DNA of 64,000 nucleotides, from NCBI RefSeq assembly GCF_000429365.1, contig NZ_KE386893.1, positions 1,792 through 65,791 on the forward strand, read 5' to 3'. The position numbers were made by a program, and so were the translations under genes. The notes under the pieces were generated by a model. That model was not told the origin of the DNA. It ran no database searches and was given only the letters and a program-made list of their open reading frames with translations. Source of the DNA: Pseudodonghicola xiamenensis DSM 18339. Its GTDB lineage: Bacteria > Pseudomonadota > Alphaproteobacteria > Rhodobacterales > Rhodobacteraceae. Positions 43,621-52,583 of the stretch are shown here, piece by piece; within the stretch, counting starts at the first letter, position 1, and every line of letters begins with the position of its first letter.

Positions 43621-44466
43621 TCAGCGACCGCGATCCCAGCGGCTGCGATTGTGAAACAACGGCGATCGTACTGCCAGGGCGACGGCCGCATAGGCCAGAA
43701 AACCCGCCGGATCCCGCAGCGCTAGGCGCAGAACCAACGCCTTGCTGGGGCGATTGCTGTCCGCATTGGCAAGCAGATCGGGGAATATCGCGGCAACCTC
43801 GTCGACACCGGCGTTTTGCCTTCGCCGTACCCGCACCAGATTGGCGAAGCCTTCGACCATCGGCCAGCTATACCCGGCCCCGACCCGGGTTCTTTCCTGC
43901 GGGGTGAAGTTCAGCCGGGCGAAGGTGTCATCTGAAATGATATCCGGCCAATCGCCCCAGCGAGCCCGGCCGGCGGCTGACATGGCGAAGATTCCGAAGC
44001 CCGGCGCGCCGGTGGTGACAAAGGGCAGCCGGGTCCAGAAACGGGTATAGAGACGGGTGAAACGCTGCTGCTGCGGGGCGATTTTCGGGGTCCCGCCAGC
44101 ATAGCGCGGTGCCTCGGTCGCCAGCGTTTCGGTCAGCTCCGCAAGCAGCGGCGGCGACACCAGAACATCGGCGTCCAGATAGGCGCGCACATCGCCTCGG
44201 GCCACCGCGTCTCCATGGTTCAGCGCCCCCAGCTTGCCGCCTTCGGCGCGCTCCTCGACCAGCAGGTGCCAGCCGCGCAGGGAAAAGCGCTCGTCCCAGG
44301 CCCGGGCCCGGGCGGCGGTATCGTCACGGCAACCGTTCGGCACCACGATCACCTCGGCCAGCCATCCTTCGGGCAGCGGATCTGAGGCGCAGAGCGCCCC
44401 CAGACAGCCGTCGATCCAGGCGCTTTCGTTATGGGCGGGTAATATGACGCTGAGAGTACGGGTCAT
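43621..44466 (-). CDS. GT2-family glycosyltransferase
   Basis: 281 residues. SVILPAHNESAWIDGCLGAL opens the GT-A fold, VIVVPNGCRDDTAARA holds the first acidic site and VRAYLDADVLVSP the metal-binding DAD motif. A hydrophobic C-terminal segment (about 245-265) may attach it to the membrane. It is the last gene of the minus-strand run and overlaps the upstream glycosidase-like gene by 4 bp. Confidence 0.87.
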   Translation of the reverse strand: MTRTLSVILPAHNESAWIDGCLGALCASDPLPEGWLAEVIVVPNGCRDDTAARARAWDERFSLRGWHLLVEERAEGGKLGALNHGDAVARGDVRAYLDADVLVSPPLLAELTETLATEAPRYAGGTPKIAPQQQRFTRLYTRFWTRLPFVTTGAPGFGIFAMSAAGRARWGDWPDIISDDTFARLNFTPQERTRVGAGYSWPMVEGFANLVRVRRRQNAGVDEVAAIFPDLLANADSNRPSKALVLRLALRDPAGFLAYAAVALAVRSPLFHNRSRWDRGR

Positions 44467-46193
44467 AAGAAGGCTCTGATCGCCTCCCAGCGCGGATTAT
44501 CGTCGGACAGATGGCGCAGCGCCCCCCAGCTTCCCCATTTGCCGGGCTTGTTCACATCGGAAAAGACGTTGAACATCCCGCCGCCAGCGGCGTGCCAGCC
44601 GTTGATCAACTCGGTATAGAGCGTGCCCATTTCCGCCGTGTAATTCAGGTGGGTGAAAAAATCGGTCAGGTCGTCGGCATCGACCATCGGGCCGATTCCG
44701 ACCACATGGGTGCCACCTTCGTACATTACCAGATCCAGGCCCCATTTCTTTGCCACTTCGGCGTGATGGGGGAAGACGGTTCCGATCAGCCAGCTCAGCG
44801 ACCCCTCCGGCTCGCCGCTGGCCAGCCCGTCGCGCAGCTCGGCCCAGGCGAGCGCGGTGGCCGCGTCATATTTGTGATCCGCGACATAGGCCTCGCGGTC
44901 GGTGCCGCCCAGACGTTTCACCGCCGCCACCCCTTCGGCCAGATCGAGACTGTCCATCAGCCATTGCCGCACCAGGCCGGCGCGATCCTCGGTCCCCAGT
45001 CCGCCCCCGAAATAGCCGGTGATCGCATAGGCGTCGAAGGCGCTGGCGATGCTTGGTGAATCGGGCTGTTCCCGGGTCAGAAGCGGGGGCTCGAAGATAT
45101 CGGCCTCGAGCCCGAGCCATCCGGTCTGTGACGAGATCACGTTGATCAGCCGGTCGCGCGCGCCGGTGGCGTCAAAGACTTCGGCGCACAGGCGCGCGAC
45201 CTCGGCGGCACGCAGCGCGTAATACTGTACCCAGGCGTTGTCCTTGCCCCAGCGTTTCTTGGCCATGTCGTCGGCCCAGCGGGCCTGGGGGAACTGCCAG
45301 TTCCAGACTTCGTTCGAGAATTCCATGTAACAGTGCAGATCGTGCCACAGCGTGTTGCGCGCCAATGTGGCAAATCGCTGGACGAAACCATCGTCCGCGG
45401 TATGGGGGATGTTGAACCAGGCATCGACCCCGATCCGGTTGGCCAGATCCAGCATCACCTCGGCCGGAACGCCGCGCAGCCCATAGGTGTAATCGCTGAC
45501 CTGCGGCCGGCTGTCCCAGGTGGTTTGCGGGGTCTCGTTGGTCAGCATCCAGTCCATGAAGCGGACCGCCTTGAAGCCTTCGAGGATGCGCAGGAAATCC
45601 GGGTTGAAGACTGCGCCGGCATCGAAGGCGCGCAGATGCTCTTCCCGCACGATGGTGATGTTGCGGACATAATCACCGGACTTGCTGCGGTCGGTGCGCT
45701 GGATGCGGATGATGACCGCGCCGTCGCCGGGGGTGAAATCAAAGCTCACCTCATTGCGGCCATAGCGGACGTTCTGGCCGCGTCCGCTGACCTCGACGAT
45801 GCCATCGCCCTCGAACCGCAGCACATAGCGGCCTTTGAGCGAGGCTGCTTTTTCTGGCAAATCGGTCAGCACCACCGTACCGATTGATCTTAACTCAGGC
45901 GGAATCGCCATGGGCCAGCCGTGATCGTCCAGATACCCGGCCCGCGCCAGATCGGCGTGGCCGGCGCCGCCCCATTGGCCGGGCTTGTGTCCGATCCAGG
46001 TCCGTGCGGTCTTCATCACGTCGAGGAACGGCTGCTCCGGGCTCCAGTCGTTGACGCCATTCAACCCGATACACATTGGCACCGGCCCAACCGGGCGCGG
46101 CGCATCCGGCGCGTCCTGCGCGAAGGCGTGGTGGGGCAGGGACAGCGCCAGCGGCGACAGCAGGGTGGATTGCAGCAGGGTGCGGCGTCTCAT
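44463..46193 (-). CDS. Secreted glycoside-hydrolase-like protein
   Basis: 576 residues. The N-terminus MRRRTLLQSTLLSPLALSLPHHAFA is a signal peptide with a twin-arginine-like start. The body looks like a large TIM-barrel glycosidase: KAVRFMDWMLTNE, CYMEFSNEVWNWQFP with an Asn-Glu pair resembling the acid/base of clan GH-A enzymes, and LVMYEGGTHVVG with a possible nucleophile Glu. Similar proteins are annotated as cellulose-binding or hypothetical. It may trim or modify the exopolysaccharide in the periplasm. It overlaps the SGNH-like gene and the GT2 gene by 4 bp each. Confidence 0.65.
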   Translation of the reverse strand: MRRRTLLQSTLLSPLALSLPHHAFAQDAPDAPRPVGPVPMCIGLNGVNDWSPEQPFLDVMKTARTWIGHKPGQWGGAGHADLARAGYLDDHGWPMAIPPELRSIGTVVLTDLPEKAASLKGRYVLRFEGDGIVEVSGRGQNVRYGRNEVSFDFTPGDGAVIIRIQRTDRSKSGDYVRNITIVREEHLRAFDAGAVFNPDFLRILEGFKAVRFMDWMLTNETPQTTWDSRPQVSDYTYGLRGVPAEVMLDLANRIGVDAWFNIPHTADDGFVQRFATLARNTLWHDLHCYMEFSNEVWNWQFPQARWADDMAKKRWGKDNAWVQYYALRAAEVARLCAEVFDATGARDRLINVISSQTGWLGLEADIFEPPLLTREQPDSPSIASAFDAYAITGYFGGGLGTEDRAGLVRQWLMDSLDLAEGVAAVKRLGGTDREAYVADHKYDAATALAWAELRDGLASGEPEGSLSWLIGTVFPHHAEVAKKWGLDLVMYEGGTHVVGIGPMVDADDLTDFFTHLNYTAEMGTLYTELINGWHAAGGGMFNVFSDVNKPGKWGSWGALRHLSDDNPRWEAIRAFL

Positions 46194-47155
46194 TGGGCGA
46201 CTCCGGTCTTGGGATAGGTGGTCACGATCTGCCAGACGGTATCCTGCATGGCGCGGGCGGCTTCGGCATCCGGGGCAGTGGCAGGGGTGCCGTCGGCACG
46301 GGTCAAGGCATGGGGCAGACCCAACGGAGACTGCCCATAGAGCACGGCGTAATGGGTAAGTGCCACCAGATAATTGCCCAGATCGCTGGGGTGGATCGGA
46401 TCGGGTGTGCCATCGGGCCGAAGCGCGAAAAGATCTTCGCGCTGGCGGATATTGCCGATGCCTCCCTCATCCTCCAGCCGCCGGACGAAGGCCGCCATCA
46501 CCTGACCTGCCGGGATCACATGGGCAGGGCGATGGCTGGTGTCATTGGTAAGATCGTCCAGATCGGGCAGCAGAAGCTTCCGCTCCCACAGCTCGGGCAG
46601 ATCACGGTCGAGCCGGTCGAGCCAGCCCTCGGCGGTATCGAGCGGGTGCCAGGTCTCGTAGAGATAGACACGGGTGGAGGGCGAAGCCGCCCGCGCCAGA
46701 TCGGCCCATTTCCGGAAATAGCGGGGGCTGTCGTGGTAGCGGATGGCGTCGCGCAGTTCGACCATCTCGGTCAGGATGACGGCGTCGTAATCGCCTGAGC
46801 CGATCGCTTCGCGCGCTGGGCGGAAATGGGGGGTGTCGTTTTCCTCGGCAAAGCCGTTGATCGGCAGGTCGGGCTCCCAATGTTCTTTCAGCGAGGTGCC
46901 CCAGCCCAGTTGCAGATCATAACGGTATCCGGGCCCTGCAAGCTGGGCCAGCATTGCCGGCATATCGCGGCCGACCAGGCTGTGGCCCAGGTGATAGACG
47001 GCCAGCGGATGATCGGGCGGCGGCAAGGGGGCGGCATAGGCGGCAGAGATCGCTGCCGCATCGGGTAGGCGCGGACGCGGCGCTAACGTCCAGAGGGCGG
47101 CGGCAAGGAGTGCAACCACAGGAAAGGCAACAAGGATAATCGTACGCAAAGTCAT
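46190..47155 (-). CDS. Membrane-anchored SGNH-hydrolase-like protein
   Basis: 321 residues. One N-terminal helix (about 5-24) anchors it, with the rest in the periplasm. VYHLGHSLVGRDMPAML near residue 55 carries Ser in a position like the GDS block I of SGNH esterases (here GHS), and DPIHPSDLGNYLVALTHY near 275 supplies the Asp-x-x-His pair of block V. It could add or remove acyl groups on the polysaccharide. It is coupled to the glycosidase-like gene by ATGA and starts 68 bases after the phosphopantetheinyl transferase. Confidence 0.6.
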   Translation of the reverse strand: MTLRTIILVAFPVVALLAAALWTLAPRPRLPDAAAISAAYAAPLPPPDHPLAVYHLGHSLVGRDMPAMLAQLAGPGYRYDLQLGWGTSLKEHWEPDLPINGFAEENDTPHFRPAREAIGSGDYDAVILTEMVELRDAIRYHDSPRYFRKWADLARAASPSTRVYLYETWHPLDTAEGWLDRLDRDLPELWERKLLLPDLDDLTNDTSHRPAHVIPAGQVMAAFVRRLEDEGGIGNIRQREDLFALRPDGTPDPIHPSDLGNYLVALTHYAVLYGQSPLGLPHALTRADGTPATAPDAEAARAMQDTVWQIVTTYPKTGVAQ

Positions 47156-47223
47156 GTGTCGGCGGGCCTCAAAAGGGTCGGTCGCGTCGGCATCATATCA
47201 TGTAGGGCGGCAGGGGCGCGATT

Positions 47224-47931
47224 TCACCTGTGAAGGGCAATCGCTGTGATGATGAGGCCGCCGGAAATGACATAGTTGCCCGACAGGTGGCTGGCCGTGG
47301 TGAACGGCGGGACGGCATGCAGAAAACGGACGGTGAATTTGCCGCAGACCAGCGGCATTTCAGCGTTGAAGTCGAGCTCCAGCGTCTGAAAGCCGAACAC
47401 CTGGCGCGAGGCGGGGTATTGCGCCTTATAGGCGCATTCCTTGGCGCTAAAGATCAGCTTGGCCATAAGGCCCTGCTGCGTTTCGGGCAGGGGGGCGAGG
47501 CGTTCGGCCTCCGCGTCGGTACAGATCGCCGGGATCAGGTCAAAAGGCAGCAGCGTGGCCTCTTCGAGATCGAGACCGAGGGCAGCGAAGCTGCCCGCCT
47601 TCGCCACCGCGGCGAGGCAGGTGGTGGAACAATGGCTGATGCTGCCGACCAGCCCAGCGGGCCAGACCGGAGCGCGGTCGCTCCCGTGGAGAATGGGCCG
47701 TGCTGGCTCGCCGAGCCGTGCCATCGCGTGCCGCGCCGCGGCCCGCCCGGCTGCGAATTCGCGCAAACGGCCGGGCTGTGGTCGGGTCAGCCCCGCGCGT
47801 TCCTCGGGCCAGGGGGAAGGTTGCGGCGCGCGCGGATCGGTTTCGGCCAGGGCCACACCGACGGGAAACAGCCCCCGCGCCAGGTTCAGCGCGGAGGGGG
47901 GCGGCTCGGATCTTCGGGCCGGAGCGGTCAT
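47224..47931 (-). CDS. 4'-phosphopantetheinyl transferase (EntD/Sfp type)
   Basis: 235 residues. It attaches phosphopantetheine from CoA to the carrier-protein Ser of PKS and NRPS enzymes. The three family motifs are visible: GSISHC, LGLDLEE and FSAKECAYKAQYP. Its ATG overlaps the NRPS stop by 4 bp, so it is translated with the enzymes it presumably activates. It is complete and close to EntD in length. Confidence 0.93.
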   Translation of the reverse strand: MTAPARRSEPPPSALNLARGLFPVGVALAETDPRAPQPSPWPEERAGLTRPQPGRLREFAAGRAAARHAMARLGEPARPILHGSDRAPVWPAGLVGSISHCSTTCLAAVAKAGSFAALGLDLEEATLLPFDLIPAICTDAEAERLAPLPETQQGLMAKLIFSAKECAYKAQYPASRQVFGFQTLELDFNAEMPLVCGKFTVRFLHAVPPFTTASHLSGNYVISGGLIITAIALHR

Positions 47932-50900
47932 CCCGCCCGCATCCGACGACGGTCGCGCATGGCGCGCCGCTTGGACATGGTTTCGCTGCGGTCGGCCTCA
48001 TCCATCGGCTGCGGGCCGTCGGGCTCGGGCTCTCCGCCGCCGCCCAGATGGTCCGCCAGCCCGCCAAGCGTGGGGAAGCGGAAGATATCGGTGATCGACA
48101 GATCGGGCCGGTTCAGCGTCTGGCGGATTTCCCGATGCGCCTGCACCGCCAGCAGCGAATGGCCGCCAAGGCCGAAGAAATTATCCTCCATGGTGATCTC
48201 GGTGGCGTTAAGGCCGAGGATACGCGCCCAGATCGCCGCGATCTGGGCCTGGGCGCCGCCCGTTACCGGGGCTGTGGCCCCGGGCGTGACACTGTCGGCG
48301 ATGGCCGGGCGCAACTGCCGGGTGAGCTGCGGCGCCGGCAGCGCCTTGCGGTCGATCTTCTTGTTCGGTGTCAGCGGGAAGGCGCCGAGTTGGACGATAT
48401 GTGCGGGCACCATGACCTCGGGCAGGTGACGGGCGAGGTCGGCGCGCAATACCGCCTCGTCAACGGCGCCGTCGGCGGTGACATAGCCGACCAGCCTGAG
48501 GTCGCCGGGCGCCATCTGACGCGCCACCACCACGGCGGCACTCACGCCCGGCCAGGCGGCCAGGGCCGCCTCGATCTCGCCGAGTTCGATGCGCTGGCCG
48601 CGGATCTTGACCTGATGGTCGGTGCGACCGAGGAAATCGAGCTTGCCGTCGATCCGCCAGCGCACCAGATCGCCGGTGCGGTACATGCGCAGGGGGTGCG
48701 GACCGGTCAGGACGATTTCGGGCGCGAAGGGATCGGCGGGGAAGCGTTCTGCTGTCAGCTCTTCGCGCTCCCAATAGCCACGGGTCACCCCGGCTCCGCC
48801 GATATAGAGCTCTCCCGGAACGCCGATGGGGGCGGGGCGGCCCGCCTCGTCCAGCACGTAGACGCCGGTATTGGCGATCGGTGTGCCGACATTGACGGTG
48901 CCGCGGGGGGCGGGGCCCACCGCCTCGCAGGTCGACCAGATGGTGGTTTCGGTCGGGCCGTACATGTTGTGGATTTGCGCCCCGGTGCATTCGCGCAGAT
49001 CGGCGACCAGATCGCCGGGCAGCGCCTCGCCGCCCACCAGCAGATGCTTGACGCGGCCAAGCGCCAGCCGCGCCTCGTCGTTCATCGCGATCATCCGCGC
49101 CATCGAGGGCGTGCATTGCATATGGGTGACGTTGTGGCGGATGATCTGCGCGGCGAGCGAGAAATCGTCCGCCTCGGGCTCACTGGGCGCATTGGCCCGC
49201 TTCAGCACCTGGGCGATCGGCTTCAGCCCCTCCAGCACCAGATCGGGGGCGATGCCGTAGTCGATCAGACAGGCGATCTCGTCGACACCGATGCGCTTGA
49301 GCTGTTCGACGCGGGCCAGACCGTCGGCCACCGTGCCGAAAAGGCCCGAATCCTCGAAATACCGCTCGAAGGCGAAATCGAGGATCGCCTCCAGTTCTTC
49401 CTCGCCCAGCATGCCCAGATCCATGTCGAAGGCATTGCTCACCCCCTTGGGTTTCTTGAAGGCGGGGAAGGCCCAGGCGTATTGCTTGATCAGCGCCGCA
49501 GCCGAACGCAGGTAGTCCTTCATCGGCCCGCGCGCGACCTTGGCCGCCTGTTCGCGCGTCTCGGCCAGATAGCTGTGCAGCATCAGGGTCACGGTGAAAT
49601 CGGCCGGATCATGGCCGGCCTCGCGCAGGGCGGTGTGATAGAGGCGGATTTTCTCGCCCACTTCCTCGATCGACTGGCCCAGCAGGTGGGTCAGGACGTT
49701 GGCGCCGATGCGGCCGGCCTCGATCCAGGTTTCGGGGTTGCCGGCGGTGGTGACCCAGATCGCCAGTTCCTTCGACACCGGCCGGGGCTGGGTAACCACG
49801 GCGTGCATCGACCCGTCGGCCTTGGGGAATTCCACCGCCTCGCCACGCCAGAGCTTGCGCAGGGTTTCGATGGTGGCGAACATCGCCGGCTTGTTGGCGG
49901 GCGGCGTGTTCTCGGGGCGCAGGATGAAATCGTCGGGCTGCCAGCCCGAGGCGATGCCAAGCGCCACCCGCCCGTTGGTCAGGTTGTCGATTACCGCCCA
50001 TTCCTCGGCAATGCGGGCCGGATGGTGCAGCGGAGCGACGCAGCTTCCCGCGCGCACGGCGATGTTCTGGGTTACCGCCGCGACAGCGGCACCGGTGACG
50101 GCGGGATTCGGATAGGGGCCGCCGAAGGCGTGGAAGTGCCGTTCCGGCGTCCAGACCGCGTTGAAGCCGTTGGCATCGGCGAATTTGGCGCCTTCCAGCA
50201 GCAGTTCGTATTTCTTCGGGCCGACGCCGTCGTCATTGCCCCAGTACATCAGGTTGAAGTCGATCCGCCGATCGCTGACCGCCAGCGGGCCCTTGGAGAC
50301 CACGGCGCGGTTTTCATCCCCCGACAGCACCAGCTTGAAGCCGCGGGCCAGCGTCCAGAACAGTTCGAGGACAGAGATGTCGAAGCTGAGGCTGGTCACC
50401 GCGAACCAGGTGCCGTTTTCTGGCACGCCGATGCGGTCATCCATGCCGGCAAAGAAGTTCGACACGTTGCGATGTTCGACCATCACCCCCTTGGGCAGGC
50501 CGGTGGAGCCCGAGGTATAGATCAGATAGGCCAGATCCGCTCCGTTGGCGCCGCCGTCGACATTGGCGGCCTCGGCCCCGAGGCCCTCGACCTTGAGGAT
50601 TTGCGCCGCATGTTCGGGCAGGTCGCCCTCAAGCGCCGCCGAGGTGACGATCATCTGCGCCCGGCTGTCGCGAATGTAATGGGCGATCCGGTCGGCGGGA
50701 TAGACCGGGTCGAGCGGCACATAGGCGCCGCCGGCCTTGAGGATACCAAGGGCCGCGATCACCAATTCCGGCGAGCGATTGAGGAACAGGCCGACATGTG
50801 CTCCGGGCGCCACCCCCATGCCGCGCAGGGCGGCAGCCACGCCGTTGGCGCGGGCGTTCAGATCGGCATAGCTCAGGCTCTGATCCTCGAAGACCAGCGC

Positions 50901-52574
50901 GGTGGCCTCGGGGGTCTTGGCGACCTGCTGCTCGAAGGCGAGATGAATGGTCAGCTCGGGATCGAATTCGGCTTGGGTCGCGTTCCAGCTTTCCACCGTC
51001 TTGCGGCGTTCCGAGGCGGGCAGGATGTCGAGCGCGTCCAGAAGGCTGTCATCGGTGGCACTGGCGATGGCGGCAAAGGCCTTTTCCAGCCGCCGCGCCA
51101 GCAGCTCGGCCGCGTCTTCGTTCAGCCGGGTCTTGTCGATATAAAGCGTCGCGCGTTCGTCTCGCAGGGAGACGGTGGCGATGCTGTCGGGCACCGGGCC
51201 GGTGCCGCACAGCCCCAGCGCGATCCCCGGCGCACCGGTCCAGGTGATCTGCGGGTCGCGGGCGATCAGATCGCGGACGATGCCGCCGGCCGCGGCCATG
51301 TCCCGCGCGGCGGCCAGCGCCTGGCCGGTCTCGGCCAGGGTGGCGCCGTTGCGCACCTGCAGCGGCACCCAGCCGGAGATATAGCCAGGTGCCAGTTGTT
51401 CCGAGGCGACGACGGCCGGGGTGGTCAGGGCCACATCGGCGAAGTCCTCGCCGCTGCTGGACAATCCCCAGGCCAGCGCCGCCAGCGCAGCGCGCTCGGG
51501 GCTGAGCCCGTCCGGCAGGGCGATGCGCAGGGCGTCCCACTCTGGCGCCGCTGTGGCGGCATGGGTCAACGGCACCGGCATCGGATGCATCGCCGCCAAT
51601 GCCCGGCGCCATTGCGCCTTGTCGCGGATCGCGGCGGAGATCGCGTTGGTCAGATGCGAGGCCTGGGTGGCAGCGGGCGAGGGGAGGGAGGCCCCGGGGC
51701 TGACCAGATCGGTGGCGGTGAGGGCGATGCCCTCGGGGGTGGTGAGCGCCGACAGCCGCAGCGCGCCTTCGCTGGTCGCAACCGTCAGGCTCTGGCCGTC
51801 AACTGCCATCACGCTACCGGGCAGGCCCTGCGCCGGCCCTGCCGGATCGGCCTTGCCGATCAGCACCACCTGACCGGCGATCTCGATCTTCGGGCAGGCG
51901 ATCGGGTTCCAGTAGCCGCCGAAATCCAGGGCGCGCACCAGCGCCGCCAGTTGGCTGGCCGGACGATGGAAATTCAGCCGCGCCGCCGCCTCGGGCCGGG
52001 CATCACGGGGGTAATAGCTGCGCAGGTTCAGATCCTGCACCTGCCGGTCGGGCGCGCCGGTCTCAAGCTGGGCGATCAGCCGCGGGAAGCTGTCCATCGC
52101 GGCGGCATAGCACTTCGAATTCAGGGTAAAGGCGGTGTCCTCGGGGGCGATGGCGACCGGCTCCTGCACCAGGATGTCGCCTTCGTCGATGCCGCCTTCG
52201 ATCACGTGCCAGGTGATGGCGTAATCGGTTTCCTGGTTGATCAGCGCCCAGACCGGCGCGTTCAGGCCGGCATAGCGTGGCAGCGGGCCGTCATGGAAGT
52301 TGACAGCGCCCTTGGCGGGCAGCGTCAGCACCGCGTCGGGGATCACGTTGAGGTTGGCGATGGACAGGAGCCAGTCGAAATCCCCCGCCCCGAACCGTTC
52401 TGCCAGTGCGGCGATCTTGGTTTCGACCGGCAGGCCCAGGCCTTCGGCCCAGGTGCGGATATCGGGATCGCGCGAGACCACGGCGCGGATGGTGTGGCCG
52501 GCATCGCGCAGGGCGTCACCGCAACCGATCAGGAGGGATTCGTTACCAATAAGTACACAGGAAAAAACGGTCAT
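47928..52574 (-). CDS. NRPS: formyltransferase - C remnant - A interrupted by luciferase-like monooxygenase - PCP
   Basis: 1548 residues, GAGGAC 6 nt upstream. Residues 1-300 form a formyltransferase domain with NFHDGPLPRY (Asn, His near 91-93) and GGIDEGD (Asp near 131), the catalytic set of methionyl-tRNA formyltransferases. About 310-540 looks like the C-terminal half of a condensation domain; no HHxxxDG is present. The A domain begins near 560: YTSGSTGLPKG (about 685), FDISVLELFW, then a flavin-dependent luciferase-like monooxygenase (about 770-1125), then NMYGPTETTIW (about 1204), YRTGDLVRW and NKKIDRKAL. A PCP with GLGGHSLL follows (Ser near 1471), then a basic tail. There is no thioesterase. 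By hand the specificity residues read D-I-L-Q-L-G-M-I-W, the glycine code. Monooxygenase insertion in glycine A domains is known from myxothiazol (MtaG). Confidence 0.88.
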   Translation of the reverse strand: MTVFSCVLIGNESLLIGCGDALRDAGHTIRAVVSRDPDIRTWAEGLGLPVETKIAALAERFGAGDFDWLLSIANLNVIPDAVLTLPAKGAVNFHDGPLPRYAGLNAPVWALINQETDYAITWHVIEGGIDEGDILVQEPVAIAPEDTAFTLNSKCYAAAMDSFPRLIAQLETGAPDRQVQDLNLRSYYPRDARPEAAARLNFHRPASQLAALVRALDFGGYWNPIACPKIEIAGQVVLIGKADPAGPAQGLPGSVMAVDGQSLTVATSEGALRLSALTTPEGIALTATDLVSPGASLPSPAATQASHLTNAISAAIRDKAQWRRALAAMHPMPVPLTHAATAAPEWDALRIALPDGLSPERAALAALAWGLSSSGEDFADVALTTPAVVASEQLAPGYISGWVPLQVRNGATLAETGQALAAARDMAAAGGIVRDLIARDPQITWTGAPGIALGLCGTGPVPDSIATVSLRDERATLYIDKTRLNEDAAELLARRLEKAFAAIASATDDSLLDALDILPASERRKTVESWNATQAEFDPELTIHLAFEQQVAKTPEATALVFEDQSLSYADLNARANGVAAALRGMGVAPGAHVGLFLNRSPELVIAALGILKAGGAYVPLDPVYPADRIAHYIRDSRAQMIVTSAALEGDLPEHAAQILKVEGLGAEAANVDGGANGADLAYLIYTSGSTGLPKGVMVEHRNVSNFFAGMDDRIGVPENGTWFAVTSLSFDISVLELFWTLARGFKLVLSGDENRAVVSKGPLAVSDRRIDFNLMYWGNDDGVGPKKYELLLEGAKFADANGFNAVWTPERHFHAFGGPYPNPAVTGAAVAAVTQNIAVRAGSCVAPLHHPARIAEEWAVIDNLTNGRVALGIASGWQPDDFILRPENTPPANKPAMFATIETLRKLWRGEAVEFPKADGSMHAVVTQPRPVSKELAIWVTTAGNPETWIEAGRIGANVLTHLLGQSIEEVGEKIRLYHTALREAGHDPADFTVTLMLHSYLAETREQAAKVARGPMKDYLRSAAALIKQYAWAFPAFKKPKGVSNAFDMDLGMLGEEELEAILDFAFERYFEDSGLFGTVADGLARVEQLKRIGVDEIACLIDYGIAPDLVLEGLKPIAQVLKRANAPSEPEADDFSLAAQIIRHNVTHMQCTPSMARMIAMNDEARLALGRVKHLLVGGEALPGDLVADLRECTGAQIHNMYGPTETTIWSTCEAVGPAPRGTVNVGTPIANTGVYVLDEAGRPAPIGVPGELYIGGAGVTRGYWEREELTAERFPADPFAPEIVLTGPHPLRMYRTGDLVRWRIDGKLDFLGRTDHQVKIRGQRIELGEIEAALAAWPGVSAAVVVARQMAPGDLRLVGYVTADGAVDEAVLRADLARHLPEVMVPAHIVQLGAFPLTPNKKIDRKALPAPQLTRQLRPAIADSVTPGATAPVTGGAQAQIAAIWARILGLNATEITMEDNFFGLGGHSLLAVQAHREIRQTLNRPDLSITDIFRFPTLGGLADHLGGGGEPEPDGPQPMDEADRSETMSKRRAMRDRRRMRAG

Positions 52575-52583
52575 TTGCTGTCC

